Numbered from the stretch's first letter, positions 16,217-25,900 are shown. The stretch: 48,861 nt of DNA from Verrucomicrobiota bacterium (GCA_017301975.1 JAFLEI010000045.1:1-48861); one strand, 5' to 3'. A program made the numbers and translations. Notes: a model not told the origin generated them from the sequence alone.

Positions 16217-17437
16217 TTACTTCGCAGCCTTCTTCAGTGCCTCAGCCTTGTTGGTGAGTTCCCAGGTAAGGTCCGGATCGTCGATCTTGCCGAAGTGACC
16301 GTAGTTGGTGCTCTTCGAATAGATCGGGCGCAGCAGGTTGAGCTGTTTCACGATGTCCGCTGGCTTGAAGGAGAACACCTTCAGGACGGCAGCAAGGATC
16401 TGCTCGTCACCGATGGCGCCGGTGCCGAAGGTGTCGATGTGCACGCTCACTGGCTCAGGATGACCGATGGCGTAGGCAAACTGCACTTCGCAGCGGGTGG
16501 CAAGGCCCGAGGCCACCACGTTCTTGGCCACCCAGCGGCCCATGTAGGCGGCGCTGCGGTCCACTTTGGACGGGTCTTTGCCGGAGAAGGCACCACCGCC
16601 GTGACGGCCCATGCCGCCGTAGCTGTCCACAATGATCTTGCGTCCGGTCAGGCCGCTGTCGCCCTGAGGACCACCGACGACGAACTTGCCGGTCGGATTG
16701 ATGAGATACTCGGTGTCCTTCGTCAGCATGTCCTTCGGCAGCACCTTCTTGATCACCTGCTCGATGCAGAACTTCTCGATCTCGGCGTGGCTCACATCCG
16801 CAGCGTGCTGCGTGGAGATGACGACGTTCACGATGCGTGTCGGCTTGCCGTCCACGTATTCCACGGACACCTGGCTCTTCGCGTCAGGGCGCAGCCACTT
16901 GGCCAGCTTGCCAGCCTTGCGGATGCGGGTCAGCTCACGGCCAAGGCGATGAGCATACATGATCGGCGCAGGCATGAGTTCCGGCGTGTCGTCACAGGCG
17001 AAACCAAACATGATGCCCTGGTCACCAGCGCCCTGTTCACCGTGCTTCTTGCCTTCGGCTTCAGCGGCGTCCACGCCCTGCGCGATGTCCGGGCTCTGGA
17101 TGGTCAGGTAGTTGTTGATGAAAAGCTTGTCGGCGTGGAACACGTCGTCGTCATTGGTGTAGCCAATGCCGCGCACAGCGTCACGGATGACCTTGCCGAC
17201 GTTGATCACTTCGTCGATCGGCTTGGTGGTGCCAGCCTTCTTGTTCTGCAGTTTCGGGATGGTGATTTCACCACCGACGACGACCACGTTGCTCTTCGCA
17301 AAGGTCTCGCAGGCAACGCGGCTCTTCGGGTCGATCGCAAGGCATGCGTCGAGGATGGCGTCAGAAATGGTGTCGCAAACTTTGTCAGGATGGCCTTCGC
17401 CGACGGACTCGGACGAGAAGATGTAGCTACGGGACAT
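16217..17437 (-). CDS. metK: S-adenosylmethionine synthetase
   Basis: The 406-residue enzyme makes S-adenosylmethionine from methionine and ATP in the cytoplasm. Diagnostic motifs are SESVGEGHPDKVCDTISDA near the N-terminus, GDQGIMFGFACDDTPELMP in the middle and GGGAFSGKDPSKVDRSAAYM in the C-terminal half. Length and start (MSRSYIFSSESVGEGHPDK) fit the family. It has its own terminator, and I recognise no SAM riboswitch in its leader. It supplies the methyl donor for the two methyltransferases of the nearby lipid operon, though nothing shows shared regulation. Confidence 0.97.
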   Translation of the reverse strand: MSRSYIFSSESVGEGHPDKVCDTISDAILDACLAIDPKSRVACETFAKSNVVVVGGEITIPKLQNKKAGTTKPIDEVINVGKVIRDAVRGIGYTNDDDVFHADKLFINNYLTIQSPDIAQGVDAAEAEGKKHGEQGAGDQGIMFGFACDDTPELMPAPIMYAHRLGRELTRIRKAGKLAKWLRPDAKSQVSVEYVDGKPTRIVNVVISTQHAADVSHAEIEKFCIEQVIKKVLPKDMLTKDTEYLINPTGKFVVGGPQGDSGLTGRKIIVDSYGGMGRHGGGAFSGKDPSKVDRSAAYMGRWVAKNVVASGLATRCEVQFAYAIGHPEPVSVHIDTFGTGAIGDEQILAAVLKVFSFKPADIVKQLNLLRPIYSKSTNYGHFGKIDDPDLTWELTNKAEALKKAAK

Positions 17438-17508
17438 GATAGTGGTCGTGTGGGTTATATGGACGAATCATGATTTGATGATGCGTCTTGTGAAGCCGGG
17501 AGAGTATT

Positions 17509-17528
17509 CCCCAAACCGGGGGCGTCAA
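17509..17528 (-). promoter_or_regulatory. Possible metK promoter (-35 and part of spacer)
   Basis: On the minus strand TTGACG (17528-17523) is followed 16 bases later by TACTCT near 17506. The -35 is good and the -10 weak. This is suggestive only. Confidence 0.3.
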
Positions 17529-17620
17529 TGTGGATTTCACGCCCACGACAGGGTGCGATCTCGATAGGTGCAGGCGGATTTGTATCAGATAAGGCCGTCC
17601 CAAGCCCTCGTTTACCTCGC

Positions 17621-18949
17621 ATGCGCAGCATTCTACTCCTGACACTCCTGGGTTCTCTCCTCGGCGCTGCCGCCGCCGAAAGACCCAACGTCCTCTGCAT
17701 TGTCGTCGATGACATGGGCTGGGGCGATGTCTCCTGCTTTGGCGGGCAGGTACCCACGCCAAACATGGACCGACTGGCTCAAGAAGGGATGCAGTTCCGG
17801 CAGTTCTATGTCGCCTCTCCCATCTGCTCCGCTTCACGCTGCGGCATGATCACCGGGCAGTTTCCAGCCCGCTGGCGGATCACCAGCTATCTGCAAACGC
17901 GGGCGGGCAATCGCGAATGTGAACAGGCCGACTACCTCGATCCGCAGGCCCCCTCTCTGCCCCGCGCCTTCCATGAAGCCGGCTACGCCACCGCCCACAT
18001 CGGCAAATGGCATCTCGGTGGTGGCCGCGATGTCACAGACGCCCCCAAATTCGCCGCCTATGGCTACGATCTCGGCCTCGGCACCTATGAAAGCCCAGAA
18101 CCCGCCGCACCCCTCGGTTTGAAAACCACCCCATGGGAGCTCAAGCGCGAACCCCAGCAGGTGCCCCGGCATGAGCGCACACGCTGGATGGTCGATGAAA
18201 CACTGAAGTTCATGCAGCAGCACTCAAATCAGCCACGTTTCGTGAATCTGTGGCTCGATGACGTTCACACCCCCTATCGCCCCAGCGAGGCCAGGGATGA
18301 TCGTGGTCTCCCAGCGAAATACCGCGACGTGCTCGTCGAAACAGACCGCCAGATCGGCCGCCTCATCGACGCACTGCCCCCGAACACCCTCCTCCTCCTC
18401 TGCGGGGACAACGGCCCTGAACCCACCCTGGAGCACACCCGCACCAAAGGCCTGCGCGGCATGAAATGGAGTCTCTATGAAGGCGGCATCCGCACGCCCC
18501 TCATCGTCCGCTGGCCCGGCGTAGTGCCCGCAGGCACCGTGAGTGACACCACGGTCCTCAGCAGCGTCGATTTCATGCCCACCCTCTGCGCGCTAGCTCA
18601 GATCCAAGCCCCCACGTCCGATCAGGACGGCGAAGACATGAGCGCCGCCTTGCGCGGCGAAAAAACAGTCCGCCACAAATCCCTCCTCTGGGAATACGGC
18701 CGCAAACCCGGCGAGGCAGGCAAGGTGAAGAGCGGCTTTCCCTACCCCAAAGAACCAGATTCCAAGTCTCCCAACATCGCCATCCGCGACGGCGACTGGA
18801 AGCTCCTCGTCAATGCCGACGGCACCCAGCCCGAGCTCTACGACCTCCACAACGACCCAAACGAGACCACCAACCTCGTCGAGACCGAAAATGCCACCGC
18901 CGAGCGCCTGAAAAAAGCCGCTTTGCGCTGGCGGGCCGCACTCCCATGA
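17621..18949 (+). CDS. Secreted arylsulfatase-type sulfatase
   Basis: The 442-residue protein has a signal peptide (MRSILLLTLLGSLLGAAAA) and begins RPNVLCIVVDDMGWGDVSCF, the usual metal-binding start of type I sulfatases (Asp30, Asp31). The formylglycine motif is C69-S-A-S-R in SPICSASRCGMITGQ. IGKWHLGGG and GDNGPEPT supply further metal and sulfate contacts. It would remove sulfate from glycans or other esters in the periplasm or outside the cell, after Cys69 is oxidised by a formylglycine-generating enzyme not encoded here. Frames upstream of 17621 lack a signal. It is divergent from metK. Confidence 0.93.
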   Translation: MRSILLLTLLGSLLGAAAAERPNVLCIVVDDMGWGDVSCFGGQVPTPNMDRLAQEGMQFRQFYVASPICSASRCGMITGQFPARWRITSYLQTRAGNRECEQADYLDPQAPSLPRAFHEAGYATAHIGKWHLGGGRDVTDAPKFAAYGYDLGLGTYESPEPAAPLGLKTTPWELKREPQQVPRHERTRWMVDETLKFMQQHSNQPRFVNLWLDDVHTPYRPSEARDDRGLPAKYRDVLVETDRQIGRLIDALPPNTLLLLCGDNGPEPTLEHTRTKGLRGMKWSLYEGGIRTPLIVRWPGVVPAGTVSDTTVLSSVDFMPTLCALAQIQAPTSDQDGEDMSAALRGEKTVRHKSLLWEYGRKPGEAGKVKSGFPYPKEPDSKSPNIAIRDGDWKLLVNADGTQPELYDLHNDPNETTNLVETENATAERLKKAALRWRAALP

Positions 18950-19007
18950 AATTTCCCCTCGCCAGCCGAAAAAATGCCACTAGGATGCGCGCCCCCTTCC
19001 CCCAACC

Positions 19008-19892
19008 ATGTCCGAACCCAAGAACATCCTCCGCCTCGGGCTGCCCAAAGGCAGTCTCCAGGAGCCAACGCTTGAACTGTTCAAGCGCGCGGGGTTCAAC
19101 ATCGTCGTCTCCTCCCGCTCCTACCGCCCTTCGGTGGATGACTCCGAATTGGAACTCCGCCTGCTGCGCGCCCAGGAAATCGGCCGCTATGTTGATCACG
19201 GCTTCCTGGACTGCGGCATCACCGGCCGCGACTGGATCGTGGAAAACGGGGCCGATGTCGAAGTCATCACCGATCTGCGCTACAGCAAGGCCACTTCCTG
19301 GCCCACCCGCTGGGTGCTCGTGGTGCCGGACGACTCCCCCGTGAAGACGGTCAAGGATCTTCAGGGCAAGCGCATCGCCACCGAAGCCGTGGAGATGACC
19401 AAAAAGTACCTCGCCAAACACGGTGTCGAGGCCGAAGTCGAATTTAGCTGGGGCGCCACAGAAGTGAAGGTGCCTGAAATGGTGGATGCCATCGTGGACA
19501 TCACCGAAACCGGCTCGTCCCTGCGCGCGAACAAGCTGCGCATCGTGGACACGCTGATGGAAAGCTACCCCCAATTTGTCTCCAGCAAACCTGCCGCCCG
19601 TGATGAATGGAAACGGCAGAAAATGGAGACACTCGTGCTGCTGCTCAAAGGTGCGCTCGAGGCCCGCCACAAGGTCGGTCTCAAGATGAACGTACCCGCG
19701 AAACAGCTGCAGGAAGTGGTCGCATGCCTGCCCGCCCAGCGCTCGCCCACCGTTTCAACGCTCGCCAGCCAGGAATGGGTGGCCGTGGAAACGGTCATCG
19801 ACGAAGCCACCGTGCGGACAATCATCCCGCAGCTAAAATCGCTCGGGGCCGAGGGTATTGTGGAATACCCACTGAACAAAGTCGTCCACTAG
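19008..19892 (+). CDS. hisG: ATP phosphoribosyltransferase, long form
   Basis: The 294-residue enzyme catalyses the first step of histidine biosynthesis, joining ATP and PRPP. It starts ILRLGLPKGSLQEPTLELFK, with DCGITGRDWIVENGADVEVI and the PRPP-loop region DAIVDITETGSSLRANKLRI. The C-terminal ~75 residues (VGLKMNVPAKQLQEVVACLP onward) form the regulatory ACT-like domain of long-form HisG, which binds histidine and does not need HisZ. No other his genes lie in the window. A small ribosome-type gene follows 29 bases later. Confidence 0.96.
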   Translation: MSEPKNILRLGLPKGSLQEPTLELFKRAGFNIVVSSRSYRPSVDDSELELRLLRAQEIGRYVDHGFLDCGITGRDWIVENGADVEVITDLRYSKATSWPTRWVLVVPDDSPVKTVKDLQGKRIATEAVEMTKKYLAKHGVEAEVEFSWGATEVKVPEMVDAIVDITETGSSLRANKLRIVDTLMESYPQFVSSKPAARDEWKRQKMETLVLLLKGALEARHKVGLKMNVPAKQLQEVVACLPAQRSPTVSTLASQEWVAVETVIDEATVRTIIPQLKSLGAEGIVEYPLNKVVH

Positions 19893-19921
19893 TCAACGCC
19901 AACACACAGGAGAACACGAAC

Positions 19922-20026
19922 ATGGGATCGCTCAAAAAGCGGAGAAAAACGAAGATCAACAAGCACAAGCGCAAGAAGCGCATGCGCGCGAACCGTCACA
20001 AGAAGCGTTTGCGCTACAAGTCGTAA
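19922..20026 (+). CDS. 34-residue AURKAIP1/COX24 (mS38)-like ribosomal-type peptide
   Basis: The peptide MGSLKKRRKTKINKHKRKKR continues to RHKKRLRYKS, with more than half Lys/Arg. It matches the short AURKAIP1/COX24 domain proteins found in Bacteroidota, Verrucomicrobiota and Actinobacteria, related to mitochondrial ribosomal protein mS38. These are thought to bind the small ribosomal subunit. AGGAGA at 19908-19913, 8 bases before the ATG, is a good ribosome site. It is too short for standard length cutoffs. It lies between hisG and a TPR gene. Confidence 0.85.
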   Translation: MGSLKKRRKTKINKHKRKKRMRANRHKKRLRYKS

Positions 20027-20043
20027 CCGCTAGCCTTCCCGGC

Positions 20044-21879
20044 ATGGCTCCTCTCCGCAGTGCGATTCGATCTTTTCGAGACGCAGGAAGCTTTGTCATG
20101 CCCGGGTACGGCTCGGTTGGCAGGGCTCTGCGGCCCTGTCTCACGATGGGTCTTGCCGCCTTCTTCGGCTCCCTCCTCTCAGGTCACGCTGCACCGTCAG
20201 CAGACCTGTCCTTGGGAGCCAGAGCGGCAGACTCGTCAGACCTCCAATTGTCTCCAGGATCTGCCTCCAGGGCGGATGTTCTGGCGCATTTTAGCGCAGC
20301 GCTCCAGTTCGAGTCCTCCGGCAAACTACGCCAGGCGCTCGACCACTACTTGGCCGTGTTCAAGGCGGATCCGGGCAACTCGGAGCTGGCCGCGCATACC
20401 GCCGGGATTGCCATGCAGTTCCAAGGGCGTGAGGCCGCCATCAAAATCCTCCAAGATGCCGTGGCTGCCAGCCCGCGCACGCCCGGGCCGTTGCTTAATC
20501 TGGCCCGCTTCGCCAGCACTTACCCGCCTGAAGACCTGTTCGTAAAAGACGAGGTGCCTGCCAAAGCCCTGGCCGAGGCGCTGGCAAAATTCCCCGCCCA
20601 TCCCGAGGTCTATGAGATGGCGGTCATGCTTCACCTCACGCACAACGAGCGTGACAAGGCCATCGAGGTAATGACCCAGGCCGCCAATCAAAACAGCCGC
20701 GACCCGCAGTACTGGCTGGCCACAGGGCACACCGCCGAACGCGTCTGGCCGCTCGGTCAGGCCGAATTCGCCACGGAATACCGCCAGCGCGTGGCCCCGT
20801 TTTTTGAGAACGCCCTCAAGACCGCCTCCAAAGCAGAAGCCGAGCAGGTCACCCTCGAAGTCGCCCGTCAGTATCTCCTGACCAATGATCCCGAGCGCGC
20901 CCGGCAGCTCTGCGAAAAACTGGCCGCCGAATACAACAACCTCGACGCTCGCAAACTGCTTTACCGCCTCTACGTCGCCTCGGAGCAGAAAGAAAAGGCG
21001 CTCGACACTTTGGAGCAAATCGTCAAACAGGCACCGGACGACGCCGAAATGCAGCGCCTTCTGGCCTCTGAGTACGACAGGCTCAAGCAGCCCGAAAAAG
21101 CCATCCCCCATCTCGAAGCGGCCATTCAAAACGGCGGGGGTGAGATCGGTGACTACGTCAAGCTTGGCTGGGAGCTCTACCAGACCCAAAAATTCGACGA
21201 CATGGTGCGCGTGGGCCAGCGCAGCGTGCGCCTGTTCCCAGACCATCCGCTCGTTCACTACCAGCTCGCCATCGCCCATCGTGCCCGTGAGGAATGGGGC
21301 CCTTCCGTGCAGCACTTCGCCGAGGCCGAACAGTTCGCCAGCTCCACCCAGAGCGAGCTGCTGGACCACCTCTTCTACTATCAGTACGGCATCACGCTCG
21401 AACGCCTCGCGCGCTACGAGGACGCCTCACGCATGCTGGAAAAATCCATCACGTTGACTCCGCGCGAAGAGGCCCGGGCCGCCGCCAACACCATGAACTT
21501 CCTCGGCTACATGTGGCTCGATGTCGGCACGCACCTCGACAAAGCGGGCGAACTCATCACCAAGGCCAACGAACTGATGCCCGATCAGCCCGCCTACATC
21601 GACAGCCTCGGCTGGTTCCACTACAAGAAGGGCAACTACCCCGGCGCCCTCAAGGAATTGCAGCGCGCTGAAGCCCTCATCGAGCCCGTCACTCCCGAAG
21701 ATGCCGAAATCCTCGAACACATCGGCCTCACCCACCAGGCCCTCGGAGACAAAGCCCAGGCGCTCAGCTACCTCGAACGCGCCGAATCCCTCAAGACGCC
21801 TGACGTGAAAGCCCGCAAGCGCATCGAAGATGAGCTGAACAAGTTCAAAAACGGCAAGCCCGACATCGAGAAGAAGTAA
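20044..21879 (+). CDS. TPR-repeat protein, probably exported
   Basis: The protein has 611 residues from the first ATG. A hydrophobic segment (GLAAFFGSLLSGHAAPS) suggests export, and MPGYGSVGRALRPCLTMG at 20098 is an alternative start that places it closer to the N-terminus. From about residue 75 to the end there are many tetratricopeptide repeats, such as SGKLRQALDHYLAVFKADPG, EKALDTLEQIVKQAPDDAEM and DKAQALSYLERAESLKTPD. TPR arrays bind proteins; partners are unknown. It follows the small mS38-like gene by 17 bases, perhaps in the same transcript. Confidence 0.85.
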   Translation: MAPLRSAIRSFRDAGSFVMPGYGSVGRALRPCLTMGLAAFFGSLLSGHAAPSADLSLGARAADSSDLQLSPGSASRADVLAHFSAALQFESSGKLRQALDHYLAVFKADPGNSELAAHTAGIAMQFQGREAAIKILQDAVAASPRTPGPLLNLARFASTYPPEDLFVKDEVPAKALAEALAKFPAHPEVYEMAVMLHLTHNERDKAIEVMTQAANQNSRDPQYWLATGHTAERVWPLGQAEFATEYRQRVAPFFENALKTASKAEAEQVTLEVARQYLLTNDPERARQLCEKLAAEYNNLDARKLLYRLYVASEQKEKALDTLEQIVKQAPDDAEMQRLLASEYDRLKQPEKAIPHLEAAIQNGGGEIGDYVKLGWELYQTQKFDDMVRVGQRSVRLFPDHPLVHYQLAIAHRAREEWGPSVQHFAEAEQFASSTQSELLDHLFYYQYGITLERLARYEDASRMLEKSITLTPREEARAAANTMNFLGYMWLDVGTHLDKAGELITKANELMPDQPAYIDSLGWFHYKKGNYPGALKELQRAEALIEPVTPEDAEILEHIGLTHQALGDKAQALSYLERAESLKTPDVKARKRIEDELNKFKNGKPDIEKK

Positions 21880-21891
21880 TACCACGCGCAA

Positions 21892-22208
21892 CTGAAAACA
21901 GGTCTGTATTCAGGACGCCGCAGAACCTGTTCCCCAAACAGAGACCAGGCACCGCGCTCGGGGCCGTAGGTTGGTCGTGTTTGGCGTCCAAAACATTTCA
22001 CCGCCCACCGCCACCTCCGCCAAACCGCCCGACTGCGAGGACATCCGCACGCCCCGGCATTGGCCGTGCTCTCCAAGGTGCCTCCCATTCTTCGCACCGC
22101 GTGGTTCAATACACACGGCGTCATTCTCCTCCATCCGGCGACACCATGCGTCAGCCTTCCCGCCAAGGGAAATTTCCGGACTCATTTTCAACTTCGCTTG
22201 GTATAAGC
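21892..22208. other. Intergenic region with no gene seen
   Basis: This 317-base region lies between the convergent TPR and MFS genes. Short frames exist on both strands but none has a recognisable product or ribosome site. No clear terminator hairpin with a T-run was found. It probably holds decayed or repetitive extragenic sequence. Confidence 0.5.
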
Positions 22209-23498
22209 TCAGGCATGCAGCCGTTCTTCGGAGTTGATGAAGAACCAGCACACCCCGCCGATCAGATAGGCCGCCGCAAACAGCGCGATGTTCACGCTCC
22301 AGTTGTTGTTCGTCGCGGCAAGCACCAGCGGCACCACCATCGGCGCGATCGCGCCCCCAGCGTTGCCCATCATGTTCATGCTGCCGGCCAGCGCCCCGGC
22401 ATGGCGGCCGCCCACATCCATGCAGGCGCCCCAGGCCCCGGGCATCGCCAGATCGTTGCACAAAGCCGCAAGGCCAATCGCCAGCACCGATGCCAGCGGC
22501 GCCTTCATCAGCATCGAGACCAGCAGCATCACCCCCGCAAGCGTCAGGCCGATCACACCCAGCCAGCGCCGCGTCCGCGCGATGCTGCCCAGCATGAGAT
22601 CCAGCCGCGCCGAAAACATCCCCGCAGTCACGCAGCCAATGCCGCCAAAAAACAACGGCACGCAGGCCAGCAGCGCACGCTCCATTTCCGTGAGCGTGGT
22701 GAACTGCTCCTTCAAATAAGTCGGAAACCACGTGATGTAAAAGTACCACGCGTAAGACATGCAGAAGTACTGCGCCCACAGCATCCAGACCGTGCGCGAG
22801 GCGACCAGTCGTCCCCACGGCATCGCATGGCCGCCCGGCGGTTCGGTTTCACCGATGTGCGCCAGCTCGGCGGCGTTCACCGCAGGGTGGTCTTTGGGAT
22901 GATCGCGAAACCAGCGGAAGAACGACAGCGCCCACACCACCCCGAGCATCCCGAAAATCAGGAACACCCACTTGTAGTGCAGCCCCAGTCCCGCTTTTCC
23001 ACCACCGCCGTTCGCCAGCATCCATCCCACCAGCAAAGGCGTGAACGCGCCGCCCCATCGCGCGCTCAGCCAGAGAATCCCCTGCGCTTTGACACGCTCG
23101 GAGATCGGAAACCACAGCGTAAACGCCTTCGTCAGATTCGGAAAACACCCCGCCTCACCCACGCCAAACAGAAACCGTGACACCACCAGCGAACCCAGAT
23201 TCCACGCCCAGCCGGTCGCGACCGTAAAGATCGACCACATCGAAACCACCCGCATCAGCACCCGCCGCGGCCCGATGCGGTCCCCCAGCCAGCCGCCGGG
23301 AATTTCAAACAACGCATACGCCCAGCCAAATGCGGCAAACGCATAACCCATCTGCGTCTTCGTCAGCCCCAGCTCCTCCTGCATCAAAGGTGCCGCCTGT
23401 GAGATGCACACCCGGTCAATGTAAGTAATGACCGCCAGCGTGACGGCAAACAACAGCACCACCTGACGGGCGCGGGAAGGTCGGAGGGTGGATTCCAT
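22209..23498 (-). CDS. MFS transporter, anion:cation symporter (ACS) type
   Basis: The 429-residue protein has twelve predicted membrane helices. The opening VVLLFAVTLAVITYIDRVCI and the loop FEIPGGWLGDRIGPRRVLMR fit the ACS family of the major facilitator superfamily, which carries organic anions such as hexuronates and glucarate with a cation. A substrate cannot be named. The start at 23498 (MESTLRPSRARQ) removes 41 residues that do not fit the family. It follows the NlpC/P60-like lipoprotein gene by 67 bases on the same strand. Confidence 0.88.
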   Translation of the reverse strand: MESTLRPSRARQVVLLFAVTLAVITYIDRVCISQAAPLMQEELGLTKTQMGYAFAAFGWAYALFEIPGGWLGDRIGPRRVLMRVVSMWSIFTVATGWAWNLGSLVVSRFLFGVGEAGCFPNLTKAFTLWFPISERVKAQGILWLSARWGGAFTPLLVGWMLANGGGGKAGLGLHYKWVFLIFGMLGVVWALSFFRWFRDHPKDHPAVNAAELAHIGETEPPGGHAMPWGRLVASRTVWMLWAQYFCMSYAWYFYITWFPTYLKEQFTTLTEMERALLACVPLFFGGIGCVTAGMFSARLDLMLGSIARTRRWLGVIGLTLAGVMLLVSMLMKAPLASVLAIGLAALCNDLAMPGAWGACMDVGGRHAGALAGSMNMMGNAGGAIAPMVVPLVLAATNNNWSVNIALFAAAYLIGGVCWFFINSEERLHA

Positions 23499-23565
23499 GA
23501 ACGGGTTGGGAAAAGTCGCATGCTGCCACGCGGCCTGACTCAACGTCAACTCATCACACATTCCA

Positions 23566-24402
23566 TCACGGCTCTCCCACGGTCGGATTCGCCACCACGA
23601 TCGCGCTCGCTTTGACCGCACGCGTCAGCACTTCCTTGGGCTCCTTGCCGCTGGGCACCAGCTCATGCGCCATGCCCTTGTAGCGCAGCGGCTTGTAGCC
23701 CAGCGCCAGCAGTGCATCCAGCGGTGCCTGCTTGAGGCCCGGCTTCCAGTAGTCCGGCGCGCCACCCGTTTCATAGTAGTAGATCCAGGTGTGCTGCGGG
23801 TCATACCATCCGGCGCAGAGGATCACGTGCCGGTGCGGAATGTTCAGCACATCCCCGGGCTGCAATTCCTGCGCGCTGCCGAGTTCCGTGCATACCGCAG
23901 GCAGCTTGCTGGTGTCATGCACGCTTGGCAGCTTCAAACAGCGCGACACAAACCCTGAGCAATCCACACCCGCAGCCTGGGCGCTCACCGCCGCATTGTC
24001 GGCCCTGCGTTTCTCCGGCGATGACACATCACCACCCGCACTGCCATTGGCGATGGCCAGATCAAACGACGCCGGATCATCAAACCCGCCCCACTTGTAC
24101 GGCACGCCGCTGTTCACCTCTCCCGGTACCCACCAGCCCTTGCGCTCCTGCTGCGGTTCGTGCGTCACATCCGGCGTGTTGACGAGCACCCCCGCCTTGT
24201 CCTTCCCGTGCAGAATATTTCTCGCAAAGGGCCGCCATGCATGATTGGCAAACCGCTGCGCAATCGCCATCGCCTCATCCGGCGTCAACTGCGAAGGCGC
24301 GGACGGATCTCCGGGAATGAGCGGCGCAGAAGCAGCATCAGGCTTCAAGGTGGCGTTACAGCTCATGAGAACGAGCATCAGGGCAGGCAGGGCAAACTTC
24401 AT
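23566..24402 (-). CDS. Lipoprotein with NlpC/P60-like cysteine peptidase fold
   Basis: The 278-residue protein has a lipoprotein signal (MKFALPALMLVLMSC) with Cys15 as the likely acylation site. The segments VPYKWGGFDDPASFD and AGVDCSGFVSRCL contain the catalytic Cys of NlpC/P60-type peptidases, with the partner His in RHVILCAGWYDP. The enzyme probably cuts peptidoglycan cross-links or stem peptides in the periplasm. A large N-terminal in-frame extension to 24708 runs into the divergent caspase gene and is not used. The gap to the caspase gene is 91 bases. Confidence 0.82.
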   Translation of the reverse strand: MKFALPALMLVLMSCNATLKPDAASAPLIPGDPSAPSQLTPDEAMAIAQRFANHAWRPFARNILHGKDKAGVLVNTPDVTHEPQQERKGWWVPGEVNSGVPYKWGGFDDPASFDLAIANGSAGGDVSSPEKRRADNAAVSAQAAGVDCSGFVSRCLKLPSVHDTSKLPAVCTELGSAQELQPGDVLNIPHRHVILCAGWYDPQHTWIYYYETGGAPDYWKPGLKQAPLDALLALGYKPLRYKGMAHELVPSGKEPKEVLTRAVKASAIVVANPTVGEP

Positions 24403-24493
24403 CGGCCGGATGATGCGAGGTCTCCACGCCAGGTCAACCAATTGCGCCTCTCCATGAGGTTGACCCTTTCGTTCTCGATTGCAGAATGCGGCC

Positions 24494-25900
24494 ATGCCCT
24501 CCCGCCTCCGCCTCGCTGGCTTCCTGCTGCTGGCCGCCTTCGCCCTTCGAACGCATGCCGCGCCCTCCGCACGCACTGCCCTCGTCATTGGCAATGCGAA
24601 GTACGAAGCCGCCGTGGGTCCCCTGCGCAACACCGGCAACGATGCCAAAGCCGTGGCCAAAACCCTGCGCGATCTCGGCTTCGCGGTGATCGAAAAACAC
24701 GACGTCACACGTGATCAACTGCTGCGCGCCGTGGTCGAGTTCCGCGCCACCCTGACCCATGCCGAAGTCGGCCTCTTTTACTACGCCGGTCACGGCATCT
24801 CCGTCGCCGGGTCAAACTACCTCCTCCCCATCAAATCCGGCTACACCTCCGAAGGAGCCGATGATGTGACCCTGCGCCTGCTCGCAGAGACAAAACTCTT
24901 CAACGTCGAGCAGGCCGTGGCCGACATGAAATCCTCCGGTGCGCTCTGCAATCTTGTCATTCTCGACGCCTGCCGCACCACCGCTGTAGCACGCACCGGC
25001 CGCACCCGCGATGCCACCAGCCCCGGCGGCCTCAGCGAAATGAAACCACCCGCCGGATCGCTCATCGCCTTCGCCACCGATGCAGGACAAACCGCACTCG
25101 ATGGCAATGGCACCAACGGCCTCTACACCGAAGAACTCCTCAAAAACCTGCGCACCCCCGGATTGACCGTCGAGCAGGTCTTCAAACGCACCCGTGCCGG
25201 TGTGCTCGAACGTTCCAATGGCGGGCAGATTCCCGCCGAATACTCGCGCCTCGTCGGTGATGATATCTTCCTCGCCGGTCAGGCTCCCGCCACAGCCCCC
25301 GTGGTGGCATCACCTCCAGCTCCTGCTCCTCCAGTAGAATCACCGCCCTCTCCACCACGGTCGGTCACTCCGCCCGCACTGCCCACCCTTAAAGAGGTCG
25401 CAAAACTCGCCAACGCAGGCAAAGCCCGTGAATGCGTCGAGGCCTTGCAGCAAATCTCAAAGTCCAAAGGCCCTGGCGACTACGCCACGAAGCCCCTCGA
25501 AACGCTGCTGGATCAGGTGAAGGAAGACCTCAAGGAAGCCACCACCGCATCTCCCAAAGTCGAATCCGCCGCCAGCACCTGCGAACTCATCCTCCAAGCC
25601 CTGCGCGACTGCCTGCCCCCTGATCACGCCAGCAAGATCCCCTTTACCGCCAAAGCCCTGAACCGCCGTGGTGATACCCTCCTGCTCCTCGGCCGTGCTG
25701 ATGAAGCTCTCGAAGCCTACAACGCCGCCCTGCCCCTCACGCCTGATGACGCCTACATTCTCTACAATCGCGGTCGTGCCTACCAAGCCCTTGGCGACGC
25801 TGAAAAAGCCAGGGCCGACTTCATCGCCATCGCTGACGACAAATTCAAATCCACCGGCGCGAAAAAGCTCGCACGAGAGGCCCTGGTAAAACTCAAGTAA
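24494..25900 (+). CDS. Caspase-family (peptidase C14) protein with C-terminal TPR
   Basis: The 468-residue protein has a signal peptide (MPSRLRLAGFLLLAAFALRT then HAAPS). A caspase-like domain spans about 26-260: RTALVIGNAKYEAAVGPLRN, catalytic His100 in YYAGHG, and catalytic Cys160 in VILDACR. A proline-rich linker (about 265-300) and a C-terminal TPR-like part (LLLGRADEALEAYNAALPLT, then YNRGRAYQALGDAEKARADF) follow. Bacterial metacaspase-type proteases cut after Arg/Lys. The export signal suggests periplasmic action. The role is unknown; TPRs often bind targets or partners. It lies 7 bases before the alkyltransferase-like gene. Confidence 0.88.
   Translation: MPSRLRLAGFLLLAAFALRTHAAPSARTALVIGNAKYEAAVGPLRNTGNDAKAVAKTLRDLGFAVIEKHDVTRDQLLRAVVEFRATLTHAEVGLFYYAGHGISVAGSNYLLPIKSGYTSEGADDVTLRLLAETKLFNVEQAVADMKSSGALCNLVILDACRTTAVARTGRTRDATSPGGLSEMKPPAGSLIAFATDAGQTALDGNGTNGLYTEELLKNLRTPGLTVEQVFKRTRAGVLERSNGGQIPAEYSRLVGDDIFLAGQAPATAPVVASPPAPAPPVESPPSPPRSVTPPALPTLKEVAKLANAGKARECVEALQQISKSKGPGDYATKPLETLLDQVKEDLKEATTASPKVESAASTCELILQALRDCLPPDHASKIPFTAKALNRRGDTLLLLGRADEALEAYNAALPLTPDDAYILYNRGRAYQALGDAEKARADFIAIADDKFKSTGAKKLAREALVKLK

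Noticed and set aside
17438..17620. SAM riboswitch in the metK leader
   Set aside because: I could not find the conserved stems of a known SAM riboswitch class. A covariance-model search would settle it.
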